Source of the DNA: Thermomonospora echinospora
GTDB taxonomy: Bacteria; Actinomycetota; Actinomycetes; Streptosporangiales; Streptosporangiaceae
Assembly (NCBI RefSeq): GCF_900108175.1
Contig: NZ_FNVO01000024.1
Span: forward strand, 36,334 to 100,333
Length of the DNA: 64,000 bases
Reading direction: 5' to 3'
A program made the position numbers and the translations under genes. Under the pieces are notes generated by a model. It did not search any database, was not told where the DNA came from, and saw only the letters and a list, made by a program, of their open reading frames with translations. Shown one piece after another: positions 21,351-30,153 of this stretch (position 1 is its first letter; every line of letters begins with the position of its first letter).

Positions 21351-22661
21351 GTGATCGAGCGTTACACCCTTCCGGAGATGGGGCGCGTCTGGAGCGACGC
21401 GCACAAGTACGAGCTGTGGTGCCGGGTGGAGACCCTCGTGGTCGAAGCCCACGCCGAGGCCGGCACGATCCCGGCGGAGGTGGCCGAGCCGGTCCGCAAG
21501 GCCCCGCCGCCCACCCCGGAGCGGGTGCACGAGATCGAGGCGGTCACCCAGCACGACGTGATCGCGTTCCTGTCGGCGTGGGCGGACAACACCGAGCCGC
21601 GCGAGGCGGCGGCGTACGTGCACTTCGGCATGACGTCCTCGGACCTGCTGGACACCGCGCTGGCCGTGCAGCTGGTCGAGGCCACCGACATCCTGCTGGA
21701 GAAGGCCGACCGGCTGGTGGCGGTGCTGCGCGACCACGCGCTGGAGCACCGCGGCACCCTGCGGGTGGGCCGCACGCACGGCATCCACGGCGAGCCGGAC
21801 GTGTGGGGGCACCGGGTCGCCGACTTCGCGTTCGCCATGGCGCGCTCGCGGGACCGGCTGCGGGCCGCCCGCGCGGCGGTGGGCGTGATGGCGATCTCCG
21901 GCGCGGTGGGCACGTACTCCAACATCGACCCGGCGGTCGAGCGGTACGTGGCCGATCGGCTGGGCCTTAAGCCCGCCGACGTGTCGACCCAGGTGGTGAT
22001 CCGCGACGGCGTCAGCGAGTGGGTCTCGGCGCTGGCCATCATGGCGACGGTGTGCGAGGCCATCGCGCTGGAGGTACGGCACGGGCAGCGCACCGAGGTC
22101 CGCGAGCTGTGGGAGCCGTTCGGCAAGGGCCAGAAGGGCTCCTCGGCGATGCCGCACAAGAAGAATCCGATCATGTCCGAGCGGCTGGCGGGCATGGCGC
22201 GGATCGTGCGGGCGCAGGTCGTCCCGGTGTTGGAGGGCATCCCGCTGTGGCACGAGCGGGACATCTCGCACTCCTCCACCGAGCGGATCGCGCTGCCGGA
22301 CGCCTCGATCGCGCTGGACTACATGCTCAACCTGACCATCCGGCTGATGTCCGGGCTGGTGGTGGACGCCGACCGGATGCGCGCCAACCTGGAGTCCACC
22401 GGCGGGCTGATCTACACCTCCACCGTGCTGCTGGAGCTGGTCGAGGCGGGCATGTCCCGCGACGACGAGGCGTACCCGCTGGTCCAGAAGGCGGCGATGG
22501 AGACCTGGGAGAGCGGCGTCCCGTTCCGGGAGACGCTGCGCAAGCACGCCGCCGAGGCGGGGCTGACGCTGGACGAGGCGCGGCTGGACGAGGTGTGCCG
22601 CCCGGAGCGGTTCGTGGCGCGGCTCGGCCCGGTCTTCGAGCGGCTCACCGCCCTGTCGTGA
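21351..22661 (+). CDS. purB: adenylosuccinate lyase
   Basis: Cleaves SAICAR and adenylosuccinate to release fumarate, acting twice in purine synthesis. 436 residues. The FGMTSSDLLDTALA segment is near residue 88, a THGIHGEP loop near 142 and the fumarase/aspartase signature SSAMPHKKNP near 264. GTG 21351 is 6 nt after TAAACT (21339-21344), a clear leaderless promoter between purD and purB, so purB can be expressed on its own as well as by read-through. Confidence 0.97.
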   Translation: MIERYTLPEMGRVWSDAHKYELWCRVETLVVEAHAEAGTIPAEVAEPVRKAPPPTPERVHEIEAVTQHDVIAFLSAWADNTEPREAAAYVHFGMTSSDLLDTALAVQLVEATDILLEKADRLVAVLRDHALEHRGTLRVGRTHGIHGEPDVWGHRVADFAFAMARSRDRLRAARAAVGVMAISGAVGTYSNIDPAVERYVADRLGLKPADVSTQVVIRDGVSEWVSALAIMATVCEAIALEVRHGQRTEVRELWEPFGKGQKGSSAMPHKKNPIMSERLAGMARIVRAQVVPVLEGIPLWHERDISHSSTERIALPDASIALDYMLNLTIRLMSGLVVDADRMRANLESTGGLIYTSTVLLELVEAGMSRDDEAYPLVQKAAMETWESGVPFRETLRKHAAEAGLTLDEARLDEVCRPERFVARLGPVFERLTALS

Positions 22662-22680
22662 CGTCCCCGAGGAGCGCTGA

Positions 22681-23496
22681 GTGAGCGCCGTGCTGACCGG
22701 CCTGAACGTGTACCCGCTCAAGGGCGGTGGCGGGACGGTGCTGACCTCGGCCGAGCTGGAGCCCAAGGGGCTGCGGTACGACCGCGAGTTCATGCTCGTC
22801 ACGCCGGAGGGCCGGTTCCTGTCGCAGCGGGACCTGGGCCTGATGGCGCTGCTGCGGCCGTCCTACGACGGTGAGGTCCTCACCGTGCGGGTGGCCGATC
22901 CGGCGGCGTCGCCGGCTCCGCTCGTCCACAAGGCGACCGAGGACGGGCCGGTACGCGAGGTGTACGTGCACCGTTCGCAGTGCGAGGGCGTTGACCAGGG
23001 CGACGAGGCCGCGGACTGGTTCTCGGCGCTGCTGGGCGTCGACTGCCGGCTGGTCCGGTTCACCGGCCATCGGGAGACCGGCCGGGGGGGCGGCGAGGTG
23101 GCGTTCGCCGACGCCTACCCGCTGCTGCTGATCTCGGAGGAGTCGCTGGCCGACCTGAACGGCAGGCTGGCGCGGTCGGGAAGCGGTGAGCACACGCCGC
23201 TGCCGATGAACCGGTTCCGGCCCAACCTGGTGGTGTCGGGACTCGGCGCGTTCGGCGAGGACTCGGTGAAGCTGCTGCGCGTCGGCGAGACGGTGGTCGA
23301 GCTGGTCAAGGCATGTGCGCGGTGCGTGGTCACGACCACCGACCAGGACACCGGGGAACGGGGCCGCGAGCCGCTGCGCACGCTGGCCTCCTACCGGACC
23401 ATCGGCCGGGGCATCCGGTTCGGGCAGAACGGGATCCCCCGCACCCCGGGCACCGTCCGGGTCGGCGACCCGGTGGAAATCCTGGAGACGCGATGA
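22681..23496 (+). CDS. MOSC domain protein
   Basis: 271 residues with the MOSC N-terminal beta-barrel domain (LNVYPLKGGGG, GLRYDREFMLV) and the MOSC domain (ADAYPLLLISEESLADLN, MNRFRPNLVVSG, ACARCVVTTTDQDTG). The conserved Cys in ARCV near residue 212 would bind the molybdenum cofactor, as in YcbX/mARC-type reductases that reduce N-hydroxylated bases and other N-oxides. GTG 22681 has GAGGAGC upstream and follows purB by 19 bp, so it is cotranscribed with purine genes. Its stop overlaps the start of a mini-ORF. Confidence 0.88.
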   Translation: MSAVLTGLNVYPLKGGGGTVLTSAELEPKGLRYDREFMLVTPEGRFLSQRDLGLMALLRPSYDGEVLTVRVADPAASPAPLVHKATEDGPVREVYVHRSQCEGVDQGDEAADWFSALLGVDCRLVRFTGHRETGRGGGEVAFADAYPLLLISEESLADLNGRLARSGSGEHTPLPMNRFRPNLVVSGLGAFGEDSVKLLRVGETVVELVKACARCVVTTTDQDTGERGREPLRTLASYRTIGRGIRFGQNGIPRTPGTVRVGDPVEILETR

Positions 23497-23597
23497 GGGT
23501 TGTCATGTGCGCAGTGGCCGGTCCGGCGCCCGTACCCGGCGGACGCCGACCGGCGCGCACCGCGTCCAGGACCGTCGACGACATGAAGGCGTCATGA
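23493..23597 (+). CDS. 34-residue mini-ORF bridging MOSC gene and purC
   Basis: ATG 23493 overlaps the MOSC stop (ATGA), and the TGA stop (23595-23597) overlaps the purC ATG (ATGA). The product begins MRVVMCAVAGPAPVPGG and ends VDDMKAS. Overlap at both ends is the pattern of translational coupling, so the frame may be translated to deliver ribosomes to purC, whose AAGG ribosome binding site lies inside it. No homology recognised. Confidence 0.45.
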   Translation: MRVVMCAVAGPAPVPGGRRPARTASRTVDDMKAS

Positions 23598-24451
23598 AGC
23601 ATCTGCACAGTGGCAAGGTCCGGGACCTGTACGAGCTGCCGGGCGGCGAGCTGCTCATGGTGGCCCGCGACACGATCTCGGCCTACGACTTCGTCCTCGA
23701 CTCGCCCATCCCGGACAAGGGGCGGATCCTCACCCAGCTCTCCCTGTGGTGGTTCGAGCGGCTGGCGGACGTACTGCCCAACCATGTGATCTCGACCGAG
23801 CTGCCGGACGGCGCTCCGGCCGAGTGGGCGGGGCGGTCGGTGGTGGTACGCAGGCTGGACATGGTGCCGGTCGAGTGCGTGGCCCGCGGCTACCTCACCG
23901 GCTCGGGGCTCAAGGAGTACGGGCGCAGCGGCTCGGTGTGCGGGGTGCCGCTGCCGGAGGGGCTGATGGACGGGTCGCGGCTGCCCGAGCCCATCTTCAC
24001 CCCGACGACCAAGGCGGCGGTCGGCGACCACGACGAGCCGATGACGTTCGCCGAGGTGGAGGCCGCGGTCGGGGCGGAGGTGGCCGGGCGGCTGCGGGAG
24101 ATCACCGTCGAGGTCTACCGGCGGGGCGCCGAGCTGGCCGCCGAGCGTGGGATCATCGTGGCCGACACCAAGATCGAACTGGGCTGGTCGCCGGAGGGCG
24201 AGCTGGTGCTGGCCGACGAGGTGCTGACCCCCGACTCCTCCCGGTTCTGGCCGGCCGACCGGTGGCGGCCGGGGCGCCCGCAGCCCTCGTTCGACAAGCA
24301 GTTCGTCCGCGACTGGCTGGTCTCGCCGGAGGCCGGCTGGGACCGCGCCGCCGGGGATCCGCCGCCGCCGCTGCCGCCCGAGATCGTCGAGCGCACCCGG
24401 GCCAAGTACGTCGAGGCGTACGAGCGGCTGACCGGGCGGACCTTCCGGTGA
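23594..24451 (+). CDS. purC: phosphoribosylaminoimidazole-succinocarboxamide synthase
   Basis: Ligates aspartate to CAIR to give SAICAR in purine synthesis. 285 residues, the larger form used by actinobacteria. Diagnostic segments: SGKVRDLYEL at the start, DTISAYDF, DMVPVECVARGYLTGSGLKEY, PIFTPTTKA and the late DEVLTPDSSRFW. The ATG at 23594 is 5 nt after AAGG and overlaps the stop of the bridging mini-ORF. The order purD-purB-MOSC-purC forms most of a purine operon. Confidence 0.97.
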   Translation: MKHLHSGKVRDLYELPGGELLMVARDTISAYDFVLDSPIPDKGRILTQLSLWWFERLADVLPNHVISTELPDGAPAEWAGRSVVVRRLDMVPVECVARGYLTGSGLKEYGRSGSVCGVPLPEGLMDGSRLPEPIFTPTTKAAVGDHDEPMTFAEVEAAVGAEVAGRLREITVEVYRRGAELAAERGIIVADTKIELGWSPEGELVLADEVLTPDSSRFWPADRWRPGRPQPSFDKQFVRDWLVSPEAGWDRAAGDPPPPLPPEIVERTRAKYVEAYERLTGRTFR

Positions 24452-24574
24452 CCCGGGCGGGTCCGACCGGCGGGCATTTTCGGCAGGGCTGCGAACTTTC
24501 GAATGATCAGGGGTAACTTGGGTCAGTCGGTTTACCATGGTCCTGGTTTGCACACATGCGGCACGGGTCACACT

Positions 24575-24747
24575 CCGAAGGCCGGAAGGTGCGAACCTTC
24601 CAGGGCGTTCGGCGATCTAAACAGCTGAAGGGGCGGCTCCCCCGAAGGGGGCGCAACGGGCATCCCGACCGTCCACCCGGTGGTTTACTACGAGAGCGCG
24701 AGGCGGCGGCGGCCCGGCACTCGTGACCCGCCGGCGAACGGGCGGGT
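24575..24747 (+). ncRNA. structured 5' leader of murA (candidate cis-regulatory RNA)
   Basis: Four hairpins in 175 nt before murA. (A) 24575-24612: a 38-nt imperfect hairpin, 5 + 3 + 7 bp with a 1x1 loop and a 2-nt bulge, capped by a GCGA (GNRA) tetraloop. (B) 24636-24654: CCCCC/GGGGG with a GAA loop. (C) 24657-24667: CGGG-CAT-CCCG. (D) 24726-24747: 7-bp stem ACCCGCC/GGCGGGT. I do not recognise a known riboswitch core. The structure may be a new leader RNA or simply GC-rich folding. Confidence 0.4.
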
Positions 24748-24791
24748 GACCCGCAACTCGACACCCGCATCCCATAAGGAGCTAAGGCGTA

Positions 24792-26084
24792 ATGAGCATG
24801 GGCCACGAGGTTCGTTACCGCGTGCGCGGCGGCCACAAGCTGCAGGGCACCGTCTTCATCCAGGGCGCGAAGAACGCCGTGCTGCCGATGATCGGCGCGT
24901 CCCTGATGGCGTCCAAGGGCCGCACGGTGCTGCGGAACGTTCCGATCATCGAGGATGTGCGGCGTGCGGTGGAGCTGGCCCAGGCCGTGGGCGCCAAGGC
25001 CGAGCTGCACGAGGCCGAGCGCACCCTGGTGATCGACGCCTCCACGCTGACCAGCCCGGTGCTGCCGGCCGAGATCGCCGCCCGTTTCCGCGGCTCCTTC
25101 CTGTTCGTCCCGGCGCTGCTGCACCGGCTCGGCGAGGCCGTGATCGAGGGCGTCGGCGGCTGCAACCTGGGCAGCCGGAACCTGGACTTCCACTACAACG
25201 GCTTCAAGCGGATGGGCGCCACGGTCACCGAGCAGGTGGCCGACGACGGCGCCGGGGTGATCCACATCAAGGCCGGCGACCTGCGCGGCGCCACCCTGTA
25301 CTGCGACACCCCCTCGCACACCGGCACCGAGAACCTGGTGATGGCCGGGGCGCTGGCCACCGGCACCACGCTGATCAAGAACTGCGCACTGGAGCCCGAG
25401 GTGCTCGACAACATCGAGTTCCTGCAGCGGATGGGCGCGCGGATCAGCGGCGGCGGCACCGGGTTCATCACCGTGGAGGGCGTGGACGAGCTCACCGCCG
25501 TCGAGCACACCGTGATGCCCGACCGCATCGACGCCGGCGTGTTCGTGATGGCCGCCGCCATCACCGGCGGCGAGGTCAGCCTGGTCGGGGCGTCCCTGGA
25601 GCACCTGGGCGTGGCCGCCGACAAGCTGGAGCAGATGGGCGTGGAGTTCCACCAGCAGGGCGCGGTGCTGCAGGTGCGCCGCGAGCGCCCGCTGCGCCCG
25701 ATCAACGTGATCACCGACGAGTACCCCGGCTTCGCCACCGACCTGCAGTCCCCGATCATGGCGGTGTCCTGCCTGGCCGACGGTCCCAGCTACATCTACG
25801 AGCGGATCTTCGACGGCCGGTTCAAGCTGGTGGACGAGCTCACCAAGATGGGCGCCGACATCCAGGTGGACGGCAACCGGGCCAAGGTGCTCGGCCCCAC
25901 CCCGCTGCACGGCGCCGAGGTCGTGGCGCACGACCTGCGGGCCGGCAGCGCCCTGGTGCTGGCCGGGCTGGGCGCCGAGGGCGAGACCACCATCACCCAG
26001 GCCTACTACCTGGACCGCGGCCACGCGCACATCGCCGAGCGGCTGTCCCAGCTCGGCGCCGACATCACCCGCGAGGTCGGCTGA
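24792..26084 (+). CDS. murA: UDP-N-acetylglucosamine 1-carboxyvinyltransferase
   Basis: First committed step of peptidoglycan synthesis: enolpyruvyl transfer from PEP to UDP-GlcNAc. 430 residues. Lys27-Asn28 in GAKNAVLP, the reactive Cys124 in GGCNLGSRN, the VAHDLRAG segment and the late DRGHAHIAERL arginine are all present. The usual RPxDLH after the cysteine loop reads RNLDFH here. Cys124 implies fosfomycin sensitivity. ATG 24792 follows AAGGAG/AAGG; ATG 24798 is possible. It may be the housekeeping enzyme or a second copy, as actinomycetes often carry two. It is preceded by a structured leader and followed by a terminator. Confidence 0.93.
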   Translation: MSMGHEVRYRVRGGHKLQGTVFIQGAKNAVLPMIGASLMASKGRTVLRNVPIIEDVRRAVELAQAVGAKAELHEAERTLVIDASTLTSPVLPAEIAARFRGSFLFVPALLHRLGEAVIEGVGGCNLGSRNLDFHYNGFKRMGATVTEQVADDGAGVIHIKAGDLRGATLYCDTPSHTGTENLVMAGALATGTTLIKNCALEPEVLDNIEFLQRMGARISGGGTGFITVEGVDELTAVEHTVMPDRIDAGVFVMAAAITGGEVSLVGASLEHLGVAADKLEQMGVEFHQQGAVLQVRRERPLRPINVITDEYPGFATDLQSPIMAVSCLADGPSYIYERIFDGRFKLVDELTKMGADIQVDGNRAKVLGPTPLHGAEVVAHDLRAGSALVLAGLGAEGETTITQAYYLDRGHAHIAERLSQLGADITREVG

Positions 26085-26156
26085 CCCGTACGCCCGGAGC
26101 GGACCCCGAGGGCGGGTCATCTGACCCGCACTCTGACCGCCCGCTGACACCACCAC

Positions 26157-26198
26157 GGCCCCTGTCACCGCCGAAAAGGCCCCGTGACAGGGGCCTTT
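26157..26198 (+). terminator. murA terminator with two competing stems
   Basis: Stem 1: GGCCCCTGTCAC (26157-26168) with GTGACAGGGGCC (26184-26195), 12 bp. Stem 2: AAAGGCCCC (26175-26183) with GGGGCCTTT (26190-26198), 9 bp, ending in TTTC. They share the right arm and exclude each other. Confidence 0.7.
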
Positions 26199-26218
26199 CG
26201 CATGGTGAAGACTTGACC

Positions 26219-26246
26219 CGGGCACTTCGGACATCCGAAGATGCCC
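26219..26246. repeat. inverted repeat between murA and regulator
   Basis: GGGCA-CTTCGGA-CA-TCCGAAG-A-TGCCC: 12 bp of pairing with one unpaired A. The rest of the 26085-26509 gap is AT-richer (26265-26330) and probably holds the promoter of the downstream gene; no other gene is seen there. Confidence 0.4.
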
Positions 26247-26509
26247 GATCGAGCCTGACCGTATGGTGACAAATTACTGACTCAAGGGTCGCATAGGTTA
26301 CTTTTTCGCCGCACTCTTGATTCGATTTCGCGTCTGGGCGTCACACTTCGTCGCCCTGACCCGATCTGCCCAATGAGGAACGAATCGCGGGAACTGCGGT
26401 GCTGGGTCAGAAGGCAGGGGCGACTAGCCATGAGTCAACCGTTGGGCGGAACATGCGCGACCGCGCACGACCGCAAGGGGCCACCACCACCCCCCGGGGG
26501 AGGGTGCCC

Positions 26510-27865
26510 ATGACCGCGTCGAGGTCGACGGGGTCCGCGCCCGATCTGACGATCGGGGTGGTCGGCCCGCATGATCTGGTGGAACGCGTGATGCTCATGG
26601 GTCACGGCCCCACGCCGGTGCCCAGCCGGCTGGTGGCGGCGGCCTACCGGGACGAGCAGGAGGCCGCCGACAAGGTCGTCCGGCTCGGGGCCGGGGTGGA
26701 CGTGTGCCTGTTCGCCAGCCCGGTGCCCTACGACTTCGCCCGCAAGGCCGGGGTGCTGACCATGCCGGCCACGTACGTGCCGCTCAACGGGGCGGCGCTG
26801 CAGGGCGCGCTGCTGCGGGCCGCGCTCGACGAGCGCTTCGACCCGGCCAAGGTCAGCATCGACGTGCTCGCGCGGGCCGAGGTCGAGGAGGCCTACAGCG
26901 AGGTCAGTCTGGGCACCGAGCACGTGCACCTGCGCGAGGAGGCCGCCGGGCCCGGGACGCTGGCCGCCTTCCACGAGCGGCTGTGGCGGCGCGGCACCAC
27001 CACCGTGGCGATGACCTGCGTGCACGCCACCGCCGAGCGGATGGAGATGGCCGGGGTGCCGACCATCCGGGTACGCCCCACCGGCGCCGCCATCCGCAGT
27101 TCGCTGCAGACCGCGGCGCTGCTGGGCGCCCACCACCGGCTGGAGGAGTCCCAGCTCGTGGTGATCCTGGTGGACGTGCCGACGCTGCGCGAGACCCCCC
27201 GTCGGGTCACCCCCCGCTACTGGCGGGACGAGCTGAAACTGACGCTGCACCGCACGCTGCTGCAGGAGGCGCACCGGATGAACGCCTCGGTGTGGCCGGT
27301 GGACGACCACAGCTATCTGGTCACCGCCACCCGGGGCTCGGTCACCACCTCCACCGAGGGTTTCCGGACACCCCCGTTCGTCGAAAAGGTCCGCGAGGAA
27401 CTCGGGCTGGCCATCGAGGTCGGCATCGGCATGGGCCGCACCGCGCACGAGGCCGAAACGCACGCGCGGGCGGCGCTGGCCCGCTCGCAGTCCTCCCAGC
27501 GGGCGCAGGGCTTCGCGCTGGACCGCGACGGCCGGGCGCTGGTGCCCGCACCGCGCACCCCGCCGCGCAGCCAGCCGCAGCCCAAGCCGAAGGGCCTGGA
27601 GATCCTGGCCCGGCTGGCCGACAAGCTCGACCAGGAGGGCGCCGGCCGGGGCTCGGGGGCGGACTCCCAGCCCCTCATCGTGGACGCCGAGAACGCCGGC
27701 CGGATGCTCGGGGTGACCCCCCGCACCGCCCGGCGGCTGCTGCGCACCCTGGTCGAGGAGGGCCTGGCCTGGCCGCTGCCCCCCAACCGGACCCCGCAGC
27801 CCGGCCGCCCCCGTCAGCTCTACCGGCTGATCGTGGAGAAACTCGGTCCCAAGGCCGCCTCCTGA
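26510..27865 (+). CDS. putative transcriptional regulator, cyclase-like core plus C-terminal winged helix
   Basis: 451 residues. The first ~180 residues resemble a sensory/periplasmic-binding-like domain (IGVVGPHDLVERVMLMG, VPLNGAALQGALLRAAL). Residues ~240-350 look like a degenerate nucleotide-cyclase/GGDEF-type fold (VEKVREELGLAIEVGIGMGRTAHEAETHARAAL). The C-terminus (~385-450) has a helix-turn-helix (AENAGRMLGVTPRTARRLLRTLVEEGLA) and a wing. The ATG at 26510 is preceded by GGGGGAGGG; the longer frame from 26399 has none. I cannot name the family with certainty or its target. Confidence 0.55.
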   Translation: MTASRSTGSAPDLTIGVVGPHDLVERVMLMGHGPTPVPSRLVAAAYRDEQEAADKVVRLGAGVDVCLFASPVPYDFARKAGVLTMPATYVPLNGAALQGALLRAALDERFDPAKVSIDVLARAEVEEAYSEVSLGTEHVHLREEAAGPGTLAAFHERLWRRGTTTVAMTCVHATAERMEMAGVPTIRVRPTGAAIRSSLQTAALLGAHHRLEESQLVVILVDVPTLRETPRRVTPRYWRDELKLTLHRTLLQEAHRMNASVWPVDDHSYLVTATRGSVTTSTEGFRTPPFVEKVREELGLAIEVGIGMGRTAHEAETHARAALARSQSSQRAQGFALDRDGRALVPAPRTPPRSQPQPKPKGLEILARLADKLDQEGAGRGSGADSQPLIVDAENAGRMLGVTPRTARRLLRTLVEEGLAWPLPPNRTPQPGRPRQLYRLIVEKLGPKAAS

Positions 27866-27872
27866 CCGTCCG

Positions 27873-28280
27873 CCCTCCGGCGCCCACCGGTCCACCCGAC
27901 CGCGGACAGGCCCGCTCCCTGTCCAAGGCCGCCTGATCACCCGGCCGACCGACCGCCCCACAGCGGTCACCGGCCAGCCGCCGCCCGGGAATCCCCGCCC
28001 CGGCCGGCAACCCTCCGGCGCCGGCGGATCCACCCGATCGCGCACAGGCTCACTCCGGTCCAAGACCGCCTGGTCAACCGGTGGATCGACCTCCCCGTGG
28101 CGGTCACCGGCCTGCCGCCGTCCGGGTATCCCCGCCCCGGCCGGCAGCCCTCCGGCGCTCGCGGATCCGGCTGATCGCGAACAGGCTCACCCTCGGTCCG
28201 AGGTCGCCTGGTCAACCGGTGGATCGGCCGTCTCGTGGCGGTCACCGGTCGGCCGCATCGCACCGGTCCGGCCGCTCGCC
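27873..28280 (+). repeat. 137-bp noncoding tandem repeat, about 2.9 copies
   Basis: Copies begin with CCCTCCGGCG at 27873, 28011 and 28148 (unit 138 and 137 bp; the third is truncated near 28275). Each contains GGCGGTCACCGG, a GATCCACC...GGTGGATC inverted pair in copy 2 (28027-28034 / 28080-28087) and a CGGTCCAAGRCCGCCTGGTC block. That block also matches the last codons of the preceding gene (27843-27866), so the array may have grown from the 3' end of the gene. No ORF. It fills the 613-bp gap up to the pseudokinase gene. Confidence 0.8.
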
Positions 28281-28478
28281 GGGAGAAGGTGATCAAGGCA
28301 TGACAACCATCGGGACGGATGGGGCGTCTGACCTATAGCGGTCGTCCACGATGATTGAGGACGAAGCGGCGGCGATAGTGTCCAATGCACCGTACCGTCG
28401 CCGTCGTACCACGGCTCGACGCAACGGAGGCCCCGACGGCGGGGCGGTCCGAGGGCGGCTCGGAGCAAAGGATGTGAT

Positions 28479-30008
28479 GTGAGCGGGGAATGGGCGGTTT
28501 CGGGGTATCGCCATGTCCGTGAGCTCGGCGGAGGATCGACCGGACGGGTGATGCTCGCCGTCCGCAAGTCCACCGGCACCCCTGTTGCGATCAAGTACCT
28601 GCCACCGCGTCCGGGCGCCGGGCAGGCCTTCCGGGACGAGGCGCGGCTGATCGCCGGGCTCGACGACGACACGCTGGTCCGGCTGCACGAACACGCCGAG
28701 TCTCCGCACGGCGTCGCGCTGGTCGGCGAGTTGGTCAACGGGATCAGCCTGGAACGCCTCATCAAGGCCGAGGGCCGGCTCGCCCCGGAGGCCGCCCTGG
28801 TGATCTTCAAGACCGTCCTGCTGGCGCTGGGGGCCGTACACCGGACCGGGCTGGTCCACGGCGCCGTCACCCCGGGGAACGTCCTGGTGGACGGCGACGG
28901 GAACGGCAAGCTCGCCGGTCTGGGCGTCACCGCCTGGACGGGCGCCCCCGCCGCGGGCGGGTCACCGCACTACCAGGCGCCCGAGCTGCGGTACGGCGGC
29001 CGGGTGACGCCCGCCGCCGACATCTACGCGGCGACCGCGGTCCTCTACGAGTGTCTGACCGGCGAGCCGCCCACCGGGGGCACCGGCACGGCCCGGCCGC
29101 ACGAGGCGCCCGGTCCGCTCGTTCCGCTGCTCACCGCCGGGCTCGCCGGCAATCCCGACGACCGCCCCGTCACCGCGCGGGTCTTCCTCGGCCGTCTGGA
29201 GACCGTCGCATCGGCCGCCTACGGCCCCGGCTGGCAGGAGCGCGGACGGGCCCTGCTCGTCGAACGGGCGGCGGTGCTGACGCTGCTGTTCCCGCTGTCC
29301 CGCAAGATGGTCAGCGACGAGAAGGCCAGGGCCGCCGCGTTCGGAAAGGCCGGACGCCGGCGCGCCCGCGGCGGGGTGCTCGCCGTGGCGGCCGCCGCCC
29401 TGATGCTGCTGGCCGGTACGGGCGCGGTGGTGTACGCGGCCGGGGGCTCCGGCGGTGGCGGCGACGCGCTGCCCGGCGTGTCCGCGTCCAGCACGCCCTC
29501 CGCCGAGGCGCCCGCCCCGGTCGGCCTCGGCCCCACGGGCGGCCCGTCGACCAAGCTCATCTCCCCCTCGCCGAAGAGGTCCGCGAGCCCGGACGTCCGG
29601 GGCGGCGGGTCGCGCAGCCCCGACGACCGCCCGTCCGACCGGCCCAGCCAGCAGCCCTCCTCGCCGGGTCCGAGCACGTCCCCGCCGTCGCCCGGCCAGT
29701 CCTTCGTGGCCACCGCCGTCCAGGTCATCGCCCTGTCGCTGGACTCGCAGGGCACCGTCGCCACCGCGCAGGTCAAGGTCACCGGCTCGGGCAAGGGCCA
29801 GGTCACCGTCTCCGTCCAGTTCTATGCCGGCGAGGCCGCCCACGGCAGCGCCGAGACCCTCACCGTGACGGTGGACGGCGAGACCACCGTGCAGGTCTCG
29901 CACTCCTACGACACCTGTCCCGGCGCCTACGCCGGCCAGGCCACCGCGGCCCCGGGCGCCCCGGCCGCCCATCGCCTCGCCGCCGAAGGGCAGTGCACCA
30001 CCGCCTGA
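28479..30008 (+). CDS. membrane-anchored protein pseudokinase
   Basis: 509 residues. Residues ~10-260 have the Hanks-type kinase fold: LGGGSTGRV loop, Lys39 in VAIKYL and Glu54 of helix C. The catalytic loop reads VHGAVTPGNVL, so the HRD aspartate is Ala129, and the DFG position reads GLG (residues 147-149). Both catalytic aspartates are lost. One transmembrane helix follows near residues 305-330, then a Ser/Pro-rich linker and an extracellular beta domain ending in Cys-containing repeats (~405-509). GTG 28479 follows AAAGGA. Probably a signalling scaffold. No partner genes are adjacent. Confidence 0.85.
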   Translation: MSGEWAVSGYRHVRELGGGSTGRVMLAVRKSTGTPVAIKYLPPRPGAGQAFRDEARLIAGLDDDTLVRLHEHAESPHGVALVGELVNGISLERLIKAEGRLAPEAALVIFKTVLLALGAVHRTGLVHGAVTPGNVLVDGDGNGKLAGLGVTAWTGAPAAGGSPHYQAPELRYGGRVTPAADIYAATAVLYECLTGEPPTGGTGTARPHEAPGPLVPLLTAGLAGNPDDRPVTARVFLGRLETVASAAYGPGWQERGRALLVERAAVLTLLFPLSRKMVSDEKARAAAFGKAGRRRARGGVLAVAAAALMLLAGTGAVVYAAGGSGGGGDALPGVSASSTPSAEAPAPVGLGPTGGPSTKLISPSPKRSASPDVRGGGSRSPDDRPSDRPSQQPSSPGPSTSPPSPGQSFVATAVQVIALSLDSQGTVATAQVKVTGSGKGQVTVSVQFYAGEAAHGSAETLTVTVDGETTVQVSHSYDTCPGAYAGQATAAPGAPAAHRLAAEGQCTTA

Positions 30009-30153
30009 GCCGGCCTTCGAGGCGGTCGGTTCCGGTCGCGGACGCCCCACTACGGTTGTCCGAAACGCCGGAGCCGACCCTGGGCTCTCGCGGAAACGCG
30101 CGGACCGATACCTGCTATCCGGAGGGCCGGGGCATGCCCTATCGTCATGACCC

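Noticed and set aside
24575..24747. ZTP (pfl), cobalamin or ydaO riboswitch before murA
   Set aside because: The conserved cores of these classes are not visible and murA is not their usual target; kept only as an unclassified leader.
27873..28280. CRISPR array
   Set aside because: Units are 137 bp, contiguous, and lack short repeats with unique spacers; no cas gene in the window.
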